Positions 12,513 to 25,540 are shown, counted from the stretch's first letter. The stretch is 64,000 nucleotides of DNA from Apis mellifera (GCF_003254395.2 NC_037639.1:3390501-3454500); one strand, 5' to 3'. The notes: a model not told the origin generated them from the sequence alone. Numbers and translations are program-made.

Positions 12513-12536
12513 CCGACAGGAAACGTACAGAGTGCT
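12513..12536 (+). repeat. 24-bp direct repeat, copy 2
   Basis: CCGACAGGAAACGTAC followed by AGAGTGCT. It is the near-identical partner of 11834-11857, 679 bp downstream. Confidence 0.6.
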
Positions 12537-12650
12537 TTCAGTTTAACTAACGACCTCTCTCAGGGATCCTGGTTATTCTTCGGTTTCATCCATGTACTCG
12601 ATATTTTGCAAGAACAAGTTTCACCCTTCCACGATGATATTTTCTTTTAA

Positions 12651-13990
12651 TTGAAGAATTTTTCTCCCTTTTTCACGTATTTCACGTATTCGTATAAAAA
12701 CGTTTGTTTTGCAAAAAAAAAAAAAAAAGAAAAAAAAAATCGAGCCCGTGTAAATGGTGTTTTCAGTGAACAGCCATCTGTTTTCCAGGCGAACTGAAAT
12801 AAATGTACGCCAGGAGGGGGGGAGGGGAAAAAAAAGAGGGAAAAGGAAGAAAAAAAGCAGTCAACAGCTTCCAGGCTGATCGTAAATAACGAAAAAAGCG
12901 ACCTACATTCGAGAAAACGACTGTTGATTTTTTTGCCAATGAACATTCGGCCGTATCCTTCGTGGTCTCTTACGTCTTAGAGGTTGAACTTGACTTTGTA
13001 TTCCAAAGCAGTCGTTTCAGCGTAAATTATACGCGGACGGTTAATACACGTCAAAAGGAAAGTTTTTTTTTTCTTTTTTCTTTTTTGCTGTACCACTTTG
13101 TTGAAAAATACTTTTGTGTCTGCGGTTTAAGGCAAACGTGACCCTCACCCCTTTCGTTCTCCTCGTGGACCTTGACGGACCCACAGACGGATCTGTTATT
13201 GGATTTTCGTTCACATTTACCGTTGATATGTGACCTTTGTTTTCTTTCTTCGATACATTTCTTCCATATATATGCTTTTGTACGTGGTTATATATAGATT
13301 GACCATCTATAACGTGATCTGACTTGAAAATTACATATTTCCACGATATATATATGTATTTTTATTTTTGAAATTTCATTTTATTCTTTTATATTAGTAT
13401 ATTTACTGTTATGTACTTTATCTGTATTTTAATTATATAATGAAAAAATTGGAAATAGTCTGTATTATTCTCACTATAAATATATATTTTGATGATTAAG
13501 TTAGAAAGAAAGAATATACAAATACAGGATCAATGAAATATTGAACATTTTTTTAAGTTATATATTATAGACTAAAAAATATCCTTGGATATTTATAATG
13601 TCATTCGTTAAATCTTTTTCTTTTCATTATTAATTGTATTAAAGAAGAAAAAATTATTATAGATACGAAAAAAATTAATTTATTCAATAAGATTAATAAT
13701 ATGTCAGAATAATTGGAACATTTTCTTTTGAAAAAGTGAAGTAAAAATGATTGAAAACATAAATCAGCAAAAGTAGGTTAAACTAACAAGAATCATTTTT
13801 TAATGAACAAATTATTCCGAGAGAGAAATTTTAAAAATTGCATTCCAAACTTTTTCAAATTTCTTTTTCTCTTCATTCTTAAAAATTTCAAATGTTCGAA
13901 CTACTCAACGCAACATCGTTAAAAATTTCGTCAAAAAAATCACGCGAAAGTCATTTCCATCGAATCATTCATCAAAAAAGAAAAAAAAGG
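12651..13990. other. A-rich runs then AT-rich spacer
   Basis: Poly-A tracts lie near 12713-12739, then moderate-GC DNA, then AT-rich stop-dense DNA from about 13.3 kb. No gene seen. Confidence 0.5.
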
Positions 13991-14900
13991 ATCGACGCAC
14001 GTTAATCACGACGAATATTTCCCCTTATATTCCCGCCCATCTCAATAAATCGGACATTTGAAACGCGCGATATTTTCCTCCCGAACCTAATAAATTCCAC
14101 GGTTAACGTTCAATCCACGCGGATCGAGCAGCATTTCGTCCTCTTCCTCCCGTACATTTTAATCGATTGAAACCACGAACGGTTATCCCCTTTTCTCACC
14201 TATCCTCGAGGAGAATAGTTCCGGTTATCGGGGCAACGTGTTCGCGATATCTCACGGCGGTAACACTCGAGAGCGATATTTCACCACCCTATTACGGAAT
14301 CGCGTCTGGGAACTCGTCAGGGATCCGACTCACCCTTATTTTATTCGGGAAACTGGCTCGCGACGATAACTCTGGCCGGATCGTAACGCGCCAAGGAGGT
14401 TGAAACTTGCGAACTTTTTCCTTTTTTTTTTTTTTTTTTTTTTTTATCGCCACCAGAATCCCGACTATCACGCCAGAAATGATTATTCCCCGTTTCACAG
14501 CTTTCTTGCGACTCGGTGAGAAGGTGGATGCTCCCTTTAACACACGGATTGGACCGCGAGAGCGCGACGGAGGGGGTACACACACGCGCATCCACCCATC
14601 CCCCTTGTTACATCTCCCACAGGCGCACTAGTCTCTACGTGAATTGCATTAGGAATTCGGAATATCCGGCGAACTTCCTACGCGCTGATCACTTGAGAAT
14701 TTCAGCAAAGCGCACGTCGATTCGAAGGAGCTTACACCATAAATTTCGTCGTACGTGTGTAACGCCCACTTCGGAAGTAACGTCGCATTAGAGATGCAAA
14801 AGAGGAACACACGAACACCCCCACCACCGTTCCACTCGATCTCGAGAAGTGTACATTTCCCACCGTGGCTATTTTTGCGCAAATCGTTTCTCGAACGCTA
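13991..14900. other. CpG-rich island with long poly-T
   Basis: CpG-rich island interrupted by a 24-base T run (14422-14445). Open frames on both strands (14167-14403 plus, 14292-14591 minus and others) run through the homopolymer as Phe or Lys runs and are not credible genes. Confidence 0.4.
14422..14445 (+). repeat. poly-T run (T24)
   Basis: Twenty-four consecutive T. Confidence 0.95.
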
Positions 14901-14961
14901 TTGACCTCTCCTTTGGACTTATAATCGAAATGTGGGATAATTAGAGATGCTTGGTGGATTA

Positions 14962-15004
14962 TTTGAGAAATAGTTTGAGGAATAGTTTGAGAAATAGTTT
15001 GAGG
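14962..15004 (+). repeat. 12-bp tandem repeat, 3.5 copies
   Basis: Unit TTTGAGAAATAG occurs at 14962-14973, 14974-14985 (one change, GGAATAG) and 14986-14997, with a partial unit to 15004. The 12-bp period keeps the reading frame, so minus-strand translation shows a repeated QTIS/QTIP tetrapeptide. No evidence of coding. Confidence 0.85.
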
Positions 15005-17454
15005 GAAAATGAGGTGTTTATGAAGCATAGGAGAGAAGGATTATACGAAGATTTGGTATGGATGGAAAAATATTTCTTATTCGTTTTCGAATCTTGGACA
15101 TAGAAGTTTATAATCGTAGAATGTATAATATTTTTTTGAGTGTAATAGATATTTCAGAGAAACGATCGAATGATCTTTTATTCAGTCCGCATTTTTATTC
15201 TAGTTATCCTTCTAATAATCTTCAAAAAAGTGATTCTTTTTTTCATTTTCCTTTTCTGATTCCCAATAATGAATTTATATGTATTTTGTAAGATTTAGGT
15301 TAAGTGTATTTATTAAGGTATTTTCGATAAATTTAATATTAATGAATAGTTCGGTAAATAAATATTTATGGACAAATATTTAGAAATCTTACTAAATATT
15401 CGTAAATTATATGTATGATAATATGGAAACACAAAAATATTAATTGTTATTAAGACATCATATTAATAAATTGTATAATCATTAATAAGAACCGAATTTA
15501 AAATATCATAAATTCGTTATTTTAGAAAATTTTAATATGAATACGAATATTTTATATAAATGATATTTTTCATTGAAATGACTTTTAGAATATTAAATCT
15601 TAAAATTTATCTTTTATATTACCTAACACAAATCAAAAATAAGTAACGAAATTTGAAAATTTATAGAAATGTAATGAAATCATTTCTTTCTTCAAAGAAA
15701 AAAATAATAAGAGCATTTATAAAAGATTTCTTATTGAAAATGAAAACTACACATAAAAAAAAAAAATTAAAGTTATTATTTTTTCTAAAATAAAATTAAA
15801 AATGATTTCATTTTTAAGTAAATTATCTAATCTTAAGAAACTTTCAAATTTCTAAAAAATATTCAATATTTTTTGTAACTAATACATTTGAAAAAGATTT
15901 ATTATTAAATATTGTTTATTATTTAATAATAAATATATCTAAATGGCTTTTTCAGTTCAAAAAATAATTTCTTTTTCAAATTAATAATATATTTGCCATC
16001 ATATATTAATTTTTATGAAATTGTATGGATAAATAAAAAACGTGAAAGCGCAATAAATAATTCGTGATAAAGGTGCTTGATCGATTATTAAAACGAATTT
16101 AGTCTCTTTTTTTGAAGAGATAATAGCTTACTGACAGCGGTCGCAGATTTATAATCGCACAGTTTCAGCTCCAGTCAAGATATACCTTTTATTTCTCTTC
16201 AGATTCCAATTTCCTTCTTTAGAAGTAGAACTGTCTAAGAAAGATTAATTAGAATTCACTTATCCAGGTTTTCCTTGAAAAATGCATTTTCATATAGTGG
16301 TAAAGAAGATGAAATGTCGTTTTAATTTTAATTTTGATTGTTGGAAAATTATTAAAGTTAATCTTACTTTTCTTCTTAATACACTCTTTCTATCTTTGTT
16401 TAAAATATGTTCAAGATTCTCTATTTATTATAGAAATGATCTTATGATGTATATTATATTCTCTACTTTTAAAAATAAATATTACTGGAAAATGTAGCAA
16501 TTTATAATAAATGCAATTAAATTCGGACGATATCAAATCAAACAATAGCATCAATTTATTAACATATAATTGTTGATTAAAATTATCATTCTAATATAAA
16601 AGGATATATTAATTACTTATAAATAGACTTTCTTTTAAAATAAAGTTTTATATGAATATATATCGTATATTTATTTATATATTTTGCATATTTTGAAATT
16701 CGAAAAATTAGAAATGTCTCTCAAATTTTGCATTCAGAAAGCATACGACTTTATGTAAAGAAAATAAATTGGGAAAATGAAATAAAATTTATTTTAAAAA
16801 GTTAAAAATTATAAAAATTTTCAATTTTCAACTGGTTAAAAATGTGGGGAAAAATTTGTTTGTTAAAATTTTTATATATACCCATATATATTTTTTGAAA
16901 TTTTACGTTCATCCAATCATTAAATATTTCATTATAAAACACGTCTAACCCGTTCAAAAAATTTCTAACTCTCGCTAAATCATTTTTATCTTTCGACACC
17001 ACATCCCGTCACATGTCGACTTCGTGACTGCTTTTCAACCTCCGACATTTCCGATTTCCCACGACAAAAATTTCCTTTCCAGACGTCATTCTCCTCGAAG
17101 TTTCGTTCAATTTCTTCCCAGCCACTTCCTCGTTCAGATCGAACGATGACTGAAAAATCAGATCGAAATATCTCCACGCAACCAATGAAGATGAAGACTT
17201 ATCCATAAACAAAATCCCAAAGCATTTAAAACTACGTACAAAAATACAATATAATCGCTGAAAATACTGCATATTAAAATCAACTGACTATTATCACATT
17301 TAATATCTCAATGATTCAATGATGACAAATAACAGTGTGATACATTCAATTAGAATATATTGACTGATCAATTATTACAAATATACCATTAGTAAGATCG
17401 TTGTAAACAATATTTTTCTAAAAATAAACGTAATTTATCGCATATTTAACATCA
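15005..17454. other. AT-rich desert
   Basis: AT-rich, stop-dense stretch. One slightly GC-richer patch lies near 16.13-16.27 kb, with a weak acceptor-like TTCTCTTCAG. Another lies at 16.99-17.17 kb, with an 87-codon minus-strand frame of unknown kind. Nothing else recognised. Confidence 0.5.
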
Positions 17455-17850
17455 TAAAATTCAATTAAATCCTATTAAAATGAAGAAAAATTTAAACCGC
17501 TATAATTCCAAAAATAATGATTTTTGATTAATGAATAAGAGATCACTAAAAAACATAGAATTTTTCCCTTTAAAATGCTTTTACTTATTTTGATATGATT
17601 TTCAATTTCTGAAATAACATCATGTAAAAAAAAAAAGTAATCTTTAATCATTCACCGTAAATCCGATTAAACGCTATTAAAATTAGAAAAACTTTGAACC
17701 GTTGTAACTCCGAAGATAATGATTTCCGGTCAATGGATAAAAGACCAATAGAAGCACGAAACTTTCTCCTTTAAAACGCTTTTTCATCTTTTCGAATACG
17801 ATTTCCGAGATATCATCGTGTAAAGAAAGAGATAATTTTTAACTATTTAC
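17455..17850. repeat. ~200-bp tandem duplication, two diverged copies
   Basis: Copy A is about 17455-17650 and copy B about 17651-17850. Collinear anchors include ATTAAAnnCTATTAAAA, AACCGnTnTAAnTCC, AATAATGATTT against GATAATGATTT, CCTTTAAAAnGC, and CATCnTGTAAA near the end. The offset varies between 191 and 202 bases because of small indels. Weak resemblance around 18007-18050 (TTAAACGCTAT then GAAACTTTGA) may be a third, degraded copy. No coding frame. It could be an old satellite-like duplication or a relic of an interspersed element. Confidence 0.7.
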
Positions 17851-18420
17851 TATCTCTATTCTTGTCGTTTATTCGGATCTCTCACTCGCACCTTGTCTTC
17901 CTAATCTATCCCAAATTGCAGACAAGTGACAAACGCGATTCCTGAAAAAACATAGTACGCATTTCCAGAAAAAAATATAGGTCCACGGTACCATTCATAA
18001 TCTACGTTAAACGCTATGGAAACTTTGAGGCTTTATCTGGACAACCAATGGAGATATCGGAATAAAACAAAAAGTGACTTCAATGGTATGGTTTTTGCTA
18101 TTTCGTGAATAGATTTCGATGATAAAGTTTTTACTTTCTTTTCATGTTTTTAAACCAAAGTTTCATTCGTAGTTTTCCGTGAATACAATGGTTTATCGTT
18201 GTAAAATAATAACATATAAAATTGTGTTTCATATATATATATCTTTTTATTTCTTTTATTCTTTTATCTCCGCGTCTAAAAAATCTATTTCGTGCACTTC
18301 AGTTTCATATTTCCAAAATCATTCGATTGTCAGAATAAAGGATTTTCATGTTTGTCCCCTAATCTATACACAACTTTACATCTGTCCTGATATGACCACG
18401 GAAAATACACTGTTACAGAT
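17851..18420. other. AT-rich spacer, possible third repeat relic
   Basis: Mostly AT-rich, with the possible degraded third repeat copy noted above. No gene seen. Confidence 0.4.
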
Positions 18421-18554
18421 TGTTCCACGCCTCCATTGGTCCGTTCGAAATTCCCTCATACAACAGCCGCTTCGCTTCGTTACTTCGATACACCCTCGTC
18501 CGCCATTAGATAGAATAAATTATTATCAACAACGCACAACGGATAAAGCTTCGA

Positions 18555-18556
<2 letters not shown>

Positions 18557-18586
<30 letters not shown>
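18557..18586 (+). repeat. (AG)15 microsatellite
   Basis: Uninterrupted AG run. Confidence 0.95.
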
Positions 18587-18588
<2 letters not shown>

Positions 18589-18757
18589 AGTCAGAACGGT
18601 GGATAGATGAAAAAGGAACTTTAATGGCATAAATTGAAGCTTCTAGCCGGTCGCTAATAAACGCGCGAGCACGTTGCAGAATAACCCGGTCGGTGGTACT
18701 CGCTTTATTGGGCGCAACGCTTGTCCTGTGTTGCGCGTGTTAATGATTCCGCTCTCA

Positions 18758-18768
18758 CTCTCTCTCTT

Positions 18769-18806
<38 letters not shown>
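18758..18806 (+). repeat. compound (CT)n-(TA)n microsatellite
   Basis: A CT run with small interruptions passes directly into about ten TA units. Confidence 0.95.
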
Positions 18807-18868
18807 CGCGGCATGCCTGGCCACGAGTGACACGCGTCCGTAGAAAATTCTCATTTGAATTGCAGAAG

Positions 18869-18890
18869 CTGCAGTTGCGCGCGACTGCAG
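18869..18890. other. 22-bp palindrome
   Basis: CTGCAGT (18869-18875) and ACTGCAG (18884-18890) flank TGCGCGCG. The whole 22 bases can pair, with only two G-T wobbles. Confidence 0.6.
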
Positions 18891-19350
18891 TCGACTGATT
18901 GATTCATCAAAGCAGCACGAGCAATTACGTCACGGGACAGGGTGAGAGAGCCAGGTGCAACAGACCAAAAGATTCCCCCACCATCCTCGCGGATCTGCCA
19001 CACCTTCAGCTTCGTCCGGGTTCACCAATTATACGTATAGCATGTACCTCGTGCAGGCTGGCACATGGCGAGAGTGTACAACATCCTCGTAGACACCTCG
19101 AAAGTAGTTAGTCGCAGTTTCTATTCGCCACAGGATGGCGCAGAACGGGATCAAGATGAGGAAGGTGTGCGTGTGTGCAGAATAGTATGTGCGCATTCCG
19201 TGATTCACAATTGTGAGTTACAGCGCTTCTTGCCGGGGTTAAGGATTATTCTGGACAATATGTCGGAAGATATATCGTTGGGAAAGAGGACTACTTATGA
19301 TGGATTTGATTTAGAGATGGATCGAAAGGAAACTGAGGAATGTTATTAAA

Positions 19351-20002
19351 TTAAGGGGTGAAGTTTCTTGAGAGAATTGGGTTACGATGTGATAATATTA
19401 CCCTGTTTATGTTTATGTAATGATATATAGATGTTGCTCTAATTTCATAGCATCAAGAAATGCACGTTTATTTACTAATAACGAATTTATTTATTAACAC
19501 AAGAAAGTGTTATTATTAATTTTGAATTAATAATAAAATTTAAATTGGTAAATAAAAAGAGAAAGGAAAATGAGTTTAAATTTTCGGATATTCATATATT
19601 TGAAGAAAGAAAAAGATAATTAATTTCTTTTTTCTTACGCATTTTCAAATGCGTCATCATTTTCGAACATAAATCATGATTAATTTGCACGCTAAAGATT
19701 ATAAAACACCTAATAATTTATGATCAGTAATTTTGTTTAAACATTCCAACAAGCAATACGTTCAATTATTTGCTTAATAATGTTTAATACTTTGCGAGAT
19801 ATAAGCCCTTGTTTATACGCATTATCTGTTATAATTTTGTATAAAATAAGATAATTGACCCAAATTGTTAAAGAAACGATTAATCGGTAAATTTTGTATC
19901 TATGTAAAATAATGATTCAACAGACACAACCAAACTTTAGAAATTGAAATTATTTTTAAGAGAATATAATGAATTAATTATCCGTATAGAAGAAATAATT
20001 AT
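19351..20002. other. AT-rich spacer
   Basis: AT-rich and stop-dense; nothing recognised. Confidence 0.6.
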
Positions 20003-20154
20003 ATATTCGCATAAATTATACGAATAAAAGATTTTGAAAAATTATCCAAAAATCAGAAAAAATAGCAGAAAATCGATTACATATTCACATGAATTATACG
20101 AATAGAAGATTTTGAGAAGTTATCCAAAAATCAAAAAAAAAAGCAGAAAATCGA
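20003..20154 (+). repeat. 78-bp tandem repeat, two copies
   Basis: The unit starting ATATTCGCAT at 20003 recurs as ATATTCACAT at 20081. Both copies continue through AATTATACGAATA, AGATTTTGA, TTATCCAAAAATCA and GCAGAAAATCGATT. Few mismatches, so fairly recent. Noncoding. Confidence 0.85.
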
Positions 20155-22880
20155 TTTTGATATTAAAAAATGTGATATATGTATATATATATAAAGAAAG
20201 ATATTCTATTATACTAATGAATACATGAATTTTTTGCACGAGAAAAAAAGAAAAATGTTAAATAATTCTTTAACTACTTTTTTTCAATTTTATCTCATTT
20301 TTTGTTAATAAATCTAATTGTAAATCTAAAACGCTCGTTAACGAGACTCTCAAATCCTCCTCTTTTACATTTTTTCATAAAGTATTCATTAATCAGAAAT
20401 TAATGACAGTTTAACAAAATCACATGTAGAAACTTGAAATACGTATTGAAAATTTCTATTTCGAAAAATAATGAAACTCTCATTCATCCAGATCGACGCG
20501 TTAAAGTTTTGCGATTTTAAACAAGAAAGCAAATTTTTCACTGCAATCGTGTTCGAAATTTCAAACTGCATAATATTTCATCGTTTCAAGTCCTCACCTT
20601 TATGGAAAAATTTTACATAAAATGTAACGATCAACCATTTTACGTATCGCCAAATTCGGGGAACAGAAAGTACAAACTACCTTCATATTTTACAAGCTGT
20701 GAACGTCGTATTAAAAACGCTAGGTCAATAGATAGTAATAAGTCACTATTATGAACGCTAAATTGTCGTAAATCGATTTAACCAAAAAGTACGAAACAAC
20801 AAATCGAAATCTCGGGATGGAACCTGGGCTTTGAATAGGGCATAGCATAGAAATGAAATTTATCAGGGGATAAAGTCCTCCTTTCCTAGCTACTCTTCGT
20901 TATGTCGCTTAAATACCGTTAATTCAGTTTCCAAGTTTAAATGAGTACGGATCGATCGATCAAAATTGACGGTTTAATCGACTACGCTCACCTGTCACTT
21001 TGTATTAACTAGCAGGAGATTAAACCGTTAAACGTGTTATGTCACGCACGTACTTAAGTTGAAGTATGCCCGACGTGTGCGCACCTGGAATCTTGCAACT
21101 TACGACACGTTGTGGATTTCCTCTTTTTTCAGAGAATGATTTCCTTTCACGTTCGAACCAAAGAAATAACAATCTTTGGTGAAAGCTTACAATTTCTTAA
21201 TACAGAAATTTTGTTTTATTAATATGTTATAATATATTTTATTGTGATGAATTAATATTAAGAATAAAATTATATTAGTGATGTTATATATTTCCCAGTT
21301 GTATTTATTATATATATATTAATTAACATTATTATTACATTCATGAAAGATTATTATTATATTGATATCGTATTATTATTATTTCCAATGTATCATATTA
21401 GTAAATTTAATGAAAATTTAATTCATGCGTTTTAAAATATGTAGATATCATAATAGATTATATGTATAAATTTATTTGTTTAAATTTTTTTTATTTATTC
21501 GAGCATTTTGGATTTATTCTTCTTTTAAGAAGAGTATAAGTATATTGAAAATTATTTTATAATGATTAATTAATTAATATTATCACAAATAACATCGAAT
21601 TAATTTTTTATATTTAAAATATCTTTTTATTATATTATTTTAATCATAAATTAATGATTTATTTATAAAATTATTATATTGTTTATAATAATTATATAAA
21701 TATTATATAGATATCAAAGATTTAAAAATAAAACATTATTATAATAAAAAAATTGAAGATATTTCCTTAATTTTAAAAATATTTTTAAAAAATCAAAAAA
21801 ATTCTACCGAAAATTTCTATATTTAAACTCATATATTAACTCATATTGTTACGTTCCAACGTTTGTTTAAAATTTGAATTTGAAAAAATCTGTGATCTCA
21901 ATATCCATTGAATAGCAGTATGACGTTTTTGCAGAATATTTTCAAAACTGAATCGTAAAGTAGAGAAAGACGAAAAAAAGAAAAAGAAACAAGAAATATA
22001 ACAAAAATTTGATATGCATCTGTATTTTTTTAAACGAAAAAAATATACTCTTGAAGCATGCACGTATCATTATATCGGGTAAATTTTTACCGATCATAAA
22101 AGTTGAATTGTTGTTCGAGTGCATCGCGTTATAGGTTTACGACAAATTTTAAAAAGCATTCAGGCATTTCAGACGACTGTTACGAATCGAAAAATGCTGT
22201 TAAAGTTGTAATGGAAATGTTGCAGTTGAAACTATTTGGCGCGACGTGTCGCGTTCGCCGTTGGATCTTTTATGGAACGCATCGAGCGGGAAATGAATTT
22301 TAACGACCGCGACTTATTTAGCGAGACTTTGCCGATTTTACAACTACTACGATATTGCAAAACTGCGAGAACAGTGAACTAGCCTTGGTGTAAAAAACGA
22401 TGTTGGCGGTTGACAGGAAAGAAACTGAATATGTATGAATTTTTAAATAAAGGCGGATATACAATTCTCCGCTAGATTAATTGTTCTGTGAAACAAACGA
22501 TGAAATAAACCTCTTTTAATCTATTGGTTTTTTTCCACGGTTCTCGAAATATTTGTACGTACATATTCGTATAAATTTCTCCCGTAAAAAGCACGCCGCT
22601 GTTCGTTTTAAATATTAAATTTTCAGAATACTTAGAAGAATTTTTAGTATCAAAATGTCATCGTTTAATATTGTTATAATGAATAACGCGGTTTACATTA
22701 TTACATATTATTATTATTGTGGCAGAATTTTTCATTAAGCAAAATTTATAGATTCGAATATAACAAGGTACAAAACATGATTCGAATTATAAATCTCTAA
22801 TCTACGTAATATACGTATAAAAATAAAAAATTCTATAATATTAACAAAGAGTTTAAACGATTTGAAAACTGGATATATAA
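20155..22880. other. AT-rich desert
   Basis: AT-rich with stop codons throughout. A slightly GC-richer strip at 20.94-21.12 kb and another at 22.1-22.4 kb show no gene or strong motif. Confidence 0.5.
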
Positions 22881-23720
22881 CTTACGTTATTTCCCCTCTC
22901 GCAAAGCCGACATTACTTCTCCCCCCTCAATACTAAAAATTCGATCAGAAGCGATCATGTAAGGAACCGGTGGCCCAGATAAGCGCAAGCTCGAGAAATT
23001 GGCGCAAAGTAAAGTGGCGATCGCGCGCCGTATCAATGGATATTGTTATCGCGCTAAACGGGCCCGACTTCCTCCTCGGAACCTATTAGAGGCGAAATAG
23101 AAAGGAAGTTGGCGCAGTAACCCGGAAACTTTTCAACCCCCTCCCGCTCCTCGCTCTTTGACGTCCCCCCGATTACACACAAATCCCCGAGTCCCATTTA
23201 ACCCTTCCTGCCTCGTATATCTTCGATTGAAGAAACAGTTACCCTTGATACATTACTTTCCAATGGGCTGGGCAGAGAGATGCGGCCTGTGCCTCGAACA
23301 GTTGGGTCGTCATTGGCAATAACTCTAAGAAACGGCCGCGCATTGAAAGGGCTAAAAGTCATTACCGGAGGAGGTTGGCGCGCGGCATCCCACCGGGGGG
23401 ATGTGTACGCGAATGGACGAACGAGCCAGTTTATCTTGACCAAGGGTGAGAGGGAGAGAAGTCGCGTTTAACGTACGATCCCTAGTCGAAAGAACAGGAA
23501 TATTTCTCTCGTTTAAATATTTCTCTTGTAACCCGTCCCTTCGGCTCCAGCCTGTACCACGGTGTACAGAATGGAGTTGAGGTACTTTGGTGAAGGGCGT
23601 AACTTTACGACGGCCTCCGCCAGTGGCCGTGTAGACGTCGAGGAAATATCGGTTCGAAAATGTAGCGTTATCCAAAGGGTATGTTTGGACGTCTCGTGAA
23701 ATCGATGAGCTATGTGGTAA
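22881..23720. other. CpG-rich island with open frames on both strands
   Basis: CpG-rich block. On the plus strand one frame is open between TAA near 23529 and TGA near 23699. It has an ATG at 23572 and a donor-like GTATGT in a CAAAGG context near 23679, and GTAAGT at about 23717 is another donor-like site. On the minus strand 23352-23675 is open for 107 codons. None of the products is recognisable, and opposite open frames suggest chance. A small exon cannot be excluded. Confidence 0.3.
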
Positions 23721-25101
23721 GTGGATGTAGTAAATCGGTGGTGTATTATGAAAAAATTATGGCGGATCTTTTTGGAATAATTTGATCGATGACGAATCGC
23801 GATTAATCTTTGAATTAATCTTTGAATTAAGTTGATATTCTATCTTTGAGATATGAATGATGACAAATTATTAGAATTATGTATGAAATGGAAGGGTTGG
23901 AAGGTTACTTATTACCGAGAAAAGTTTTGTCAATATGTAAAATGAGATAAAAATTGTAAGGAAGAAAATAATTTTTTTTATAATATTTTTTATAATTGTA
24001 TGTAAATATCTATTTTATTTGATACACAATGGAATAAGTAAATTATAAAAATTCTTATTTTTATAAAATTAAATTTGAATTTTATAATAAAATATATTTA
24101 TAACTGTTGTTACCTTAAATTATGCTAAAATATATCAAGGCATCATATCACAAAGGATTTTAAAATATTCAAAGCATAATATCTTATTCTGATACGCTTG
24201 AATTACAAAGTGAACTCCTATGACTAGAAGTTTGGTGTCATAATAACGGAATGATTTAATATCAAAGAGCAACACATAGTCAAACTTCTACATACTATGT
24301 ACAAGGTCTCGATCCCTTGTAAACTAAACAATGTAACTTTATCTACTGTCAATATTATTCACAACCTTGATTACTTTATTGGTTTTCAGTCCAGTTTTAA
24401 CGTTATAAATAGATATGTGAACACAACCTTCGTTTCCTTTAAACAATTTGATCTTTGAAAATCTTATACATCATTTGAGTAAACTTGCAGTAAAAACACG
24501 CATTAATATGTACCATTAAAAGATTATAGCATAATATAATACAATTATAATATAAAATATATAAAAAATAAAGTTAATATGAATATATAAAAAGAAATCA
24601 ATAAATAACTAGTTTTTTATTACTGTCAGTTATGAATATTAGTATTTTAATTTAACGGCATTATTGTAATTTTCCATTATTTAAATTTTAATTATTTTTT
24701 ATTAAAGTTAATACATTGATAGATATTAAAATATAACAGCAAATTTATTCTTTAGTAAATAAACTGAATTTATCGAAATATTTTTCTTATTATATTTTAT
24801 TATTTTTATTTATTTTTGTAGATAAATAAAAAACTATTTAACTATGCAAATAAAAATTTATTAAAGAATTACTACCTTTTATTGAAAGATAAATATTTGA
24901 ATTTTTGAGAAAATATTATATCTTTGTGGAATAAAACAAATTTGATATTTTGAAGAATAATAAACTATGAAATACGTATTCAAACGTATGTTTAAAATCC
25001 AATCTAAAAATATTTTTGAAAAAAATCACTATGTAAGAGCAATTCATAAAATTATAATTACAATTCTGTTCATTATAATTTTACAATTACCTGTGTACCA
25101 C

Positions 25102-25104
<3 letters not shown>

Positions 25105-25145
<41 letters not shown>
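25105..25145 (+). repeat. (TA)n microsatellite
   Basis: About 20 TA units, immediately after CCACGTG. Confidence 0.95.
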
Positions 25146-25148
<3 letters not shown>

Positions 25149-25444
25149 AATGCATGTTTTAGATCAATAATTTTAGTATTAATATTCCCAAATTTTGGTC
25201 ACAACGTCAAATTCATCCATTGCTCAATATCACCATCCATCGTAATCGTTTCTCTCATTCATTCGTCCACATAAAATATCCGTTAACTCAATTCAACATG
25301 CAGCAACGTGGCAAACACCATAAATTATTTCACTATCAGGATAAATCAAACAAAGTAAACGAAAAATTGTCACGTACAATATTTATCTCAATGGTGCAAA
25401 AATTTTCCACTTGATCCACGACCAAAATGTCCCACAATATTACG

Positions 25445-25467
25445 AAAAAAAAAAAAAAAAAAAAAAA
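25445..25467 (+). repeat. poly-A run (A23)
   Basis: Twenty-three consecutive A followed by CAAACACACACAC. Confidence 0.95.
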
Positions 25468-25540
25468 CAAACACACACACAAATCTTACACTCCAACTTC
25501 CGCTTTCAATTCACGTCGCTTTTTTTTTTTTTACATTCGT

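Larger units (their letters stand above)
10381..12650. other. long GC-rich island with microsatellites
   Basis: The largest GC/CpG-rich block of the left half, with many C-rich runs, a NotI-type GCGGCCGC site near 11768, (GT)n and (CT)n repeats and a 24-bp near-identical repeat pair. Open frames such as 12414-12650 and 11367-11564 are unremarkable. A promoter/CpG-island role is possible, but no TATA/Inr pair or coding start is convincing. Confidence 0.4.
18421..19350. promoter_or_regulatory. CpG-rich island with palindrome and microsatellites
   Basis: Island containing (AG)n, (CT)n-(TA)n, a 22-bp palindrome and a CRE-like TTACGTCA near 18925. Overlapping plus-strand frames have no recognisable product. 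The cluster of palindrome and CRE-like half-site suggests a regulatory patch. This is inference. Confidence 0.3.
23721..25540. other. AT-rich desert with (TA)n and poly-A
   Basis: AT-rich. It includes a TA microsatellite and an A23 run followed by short CA repeats. Short frames only; no gene seen. Confidence 0.6.
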
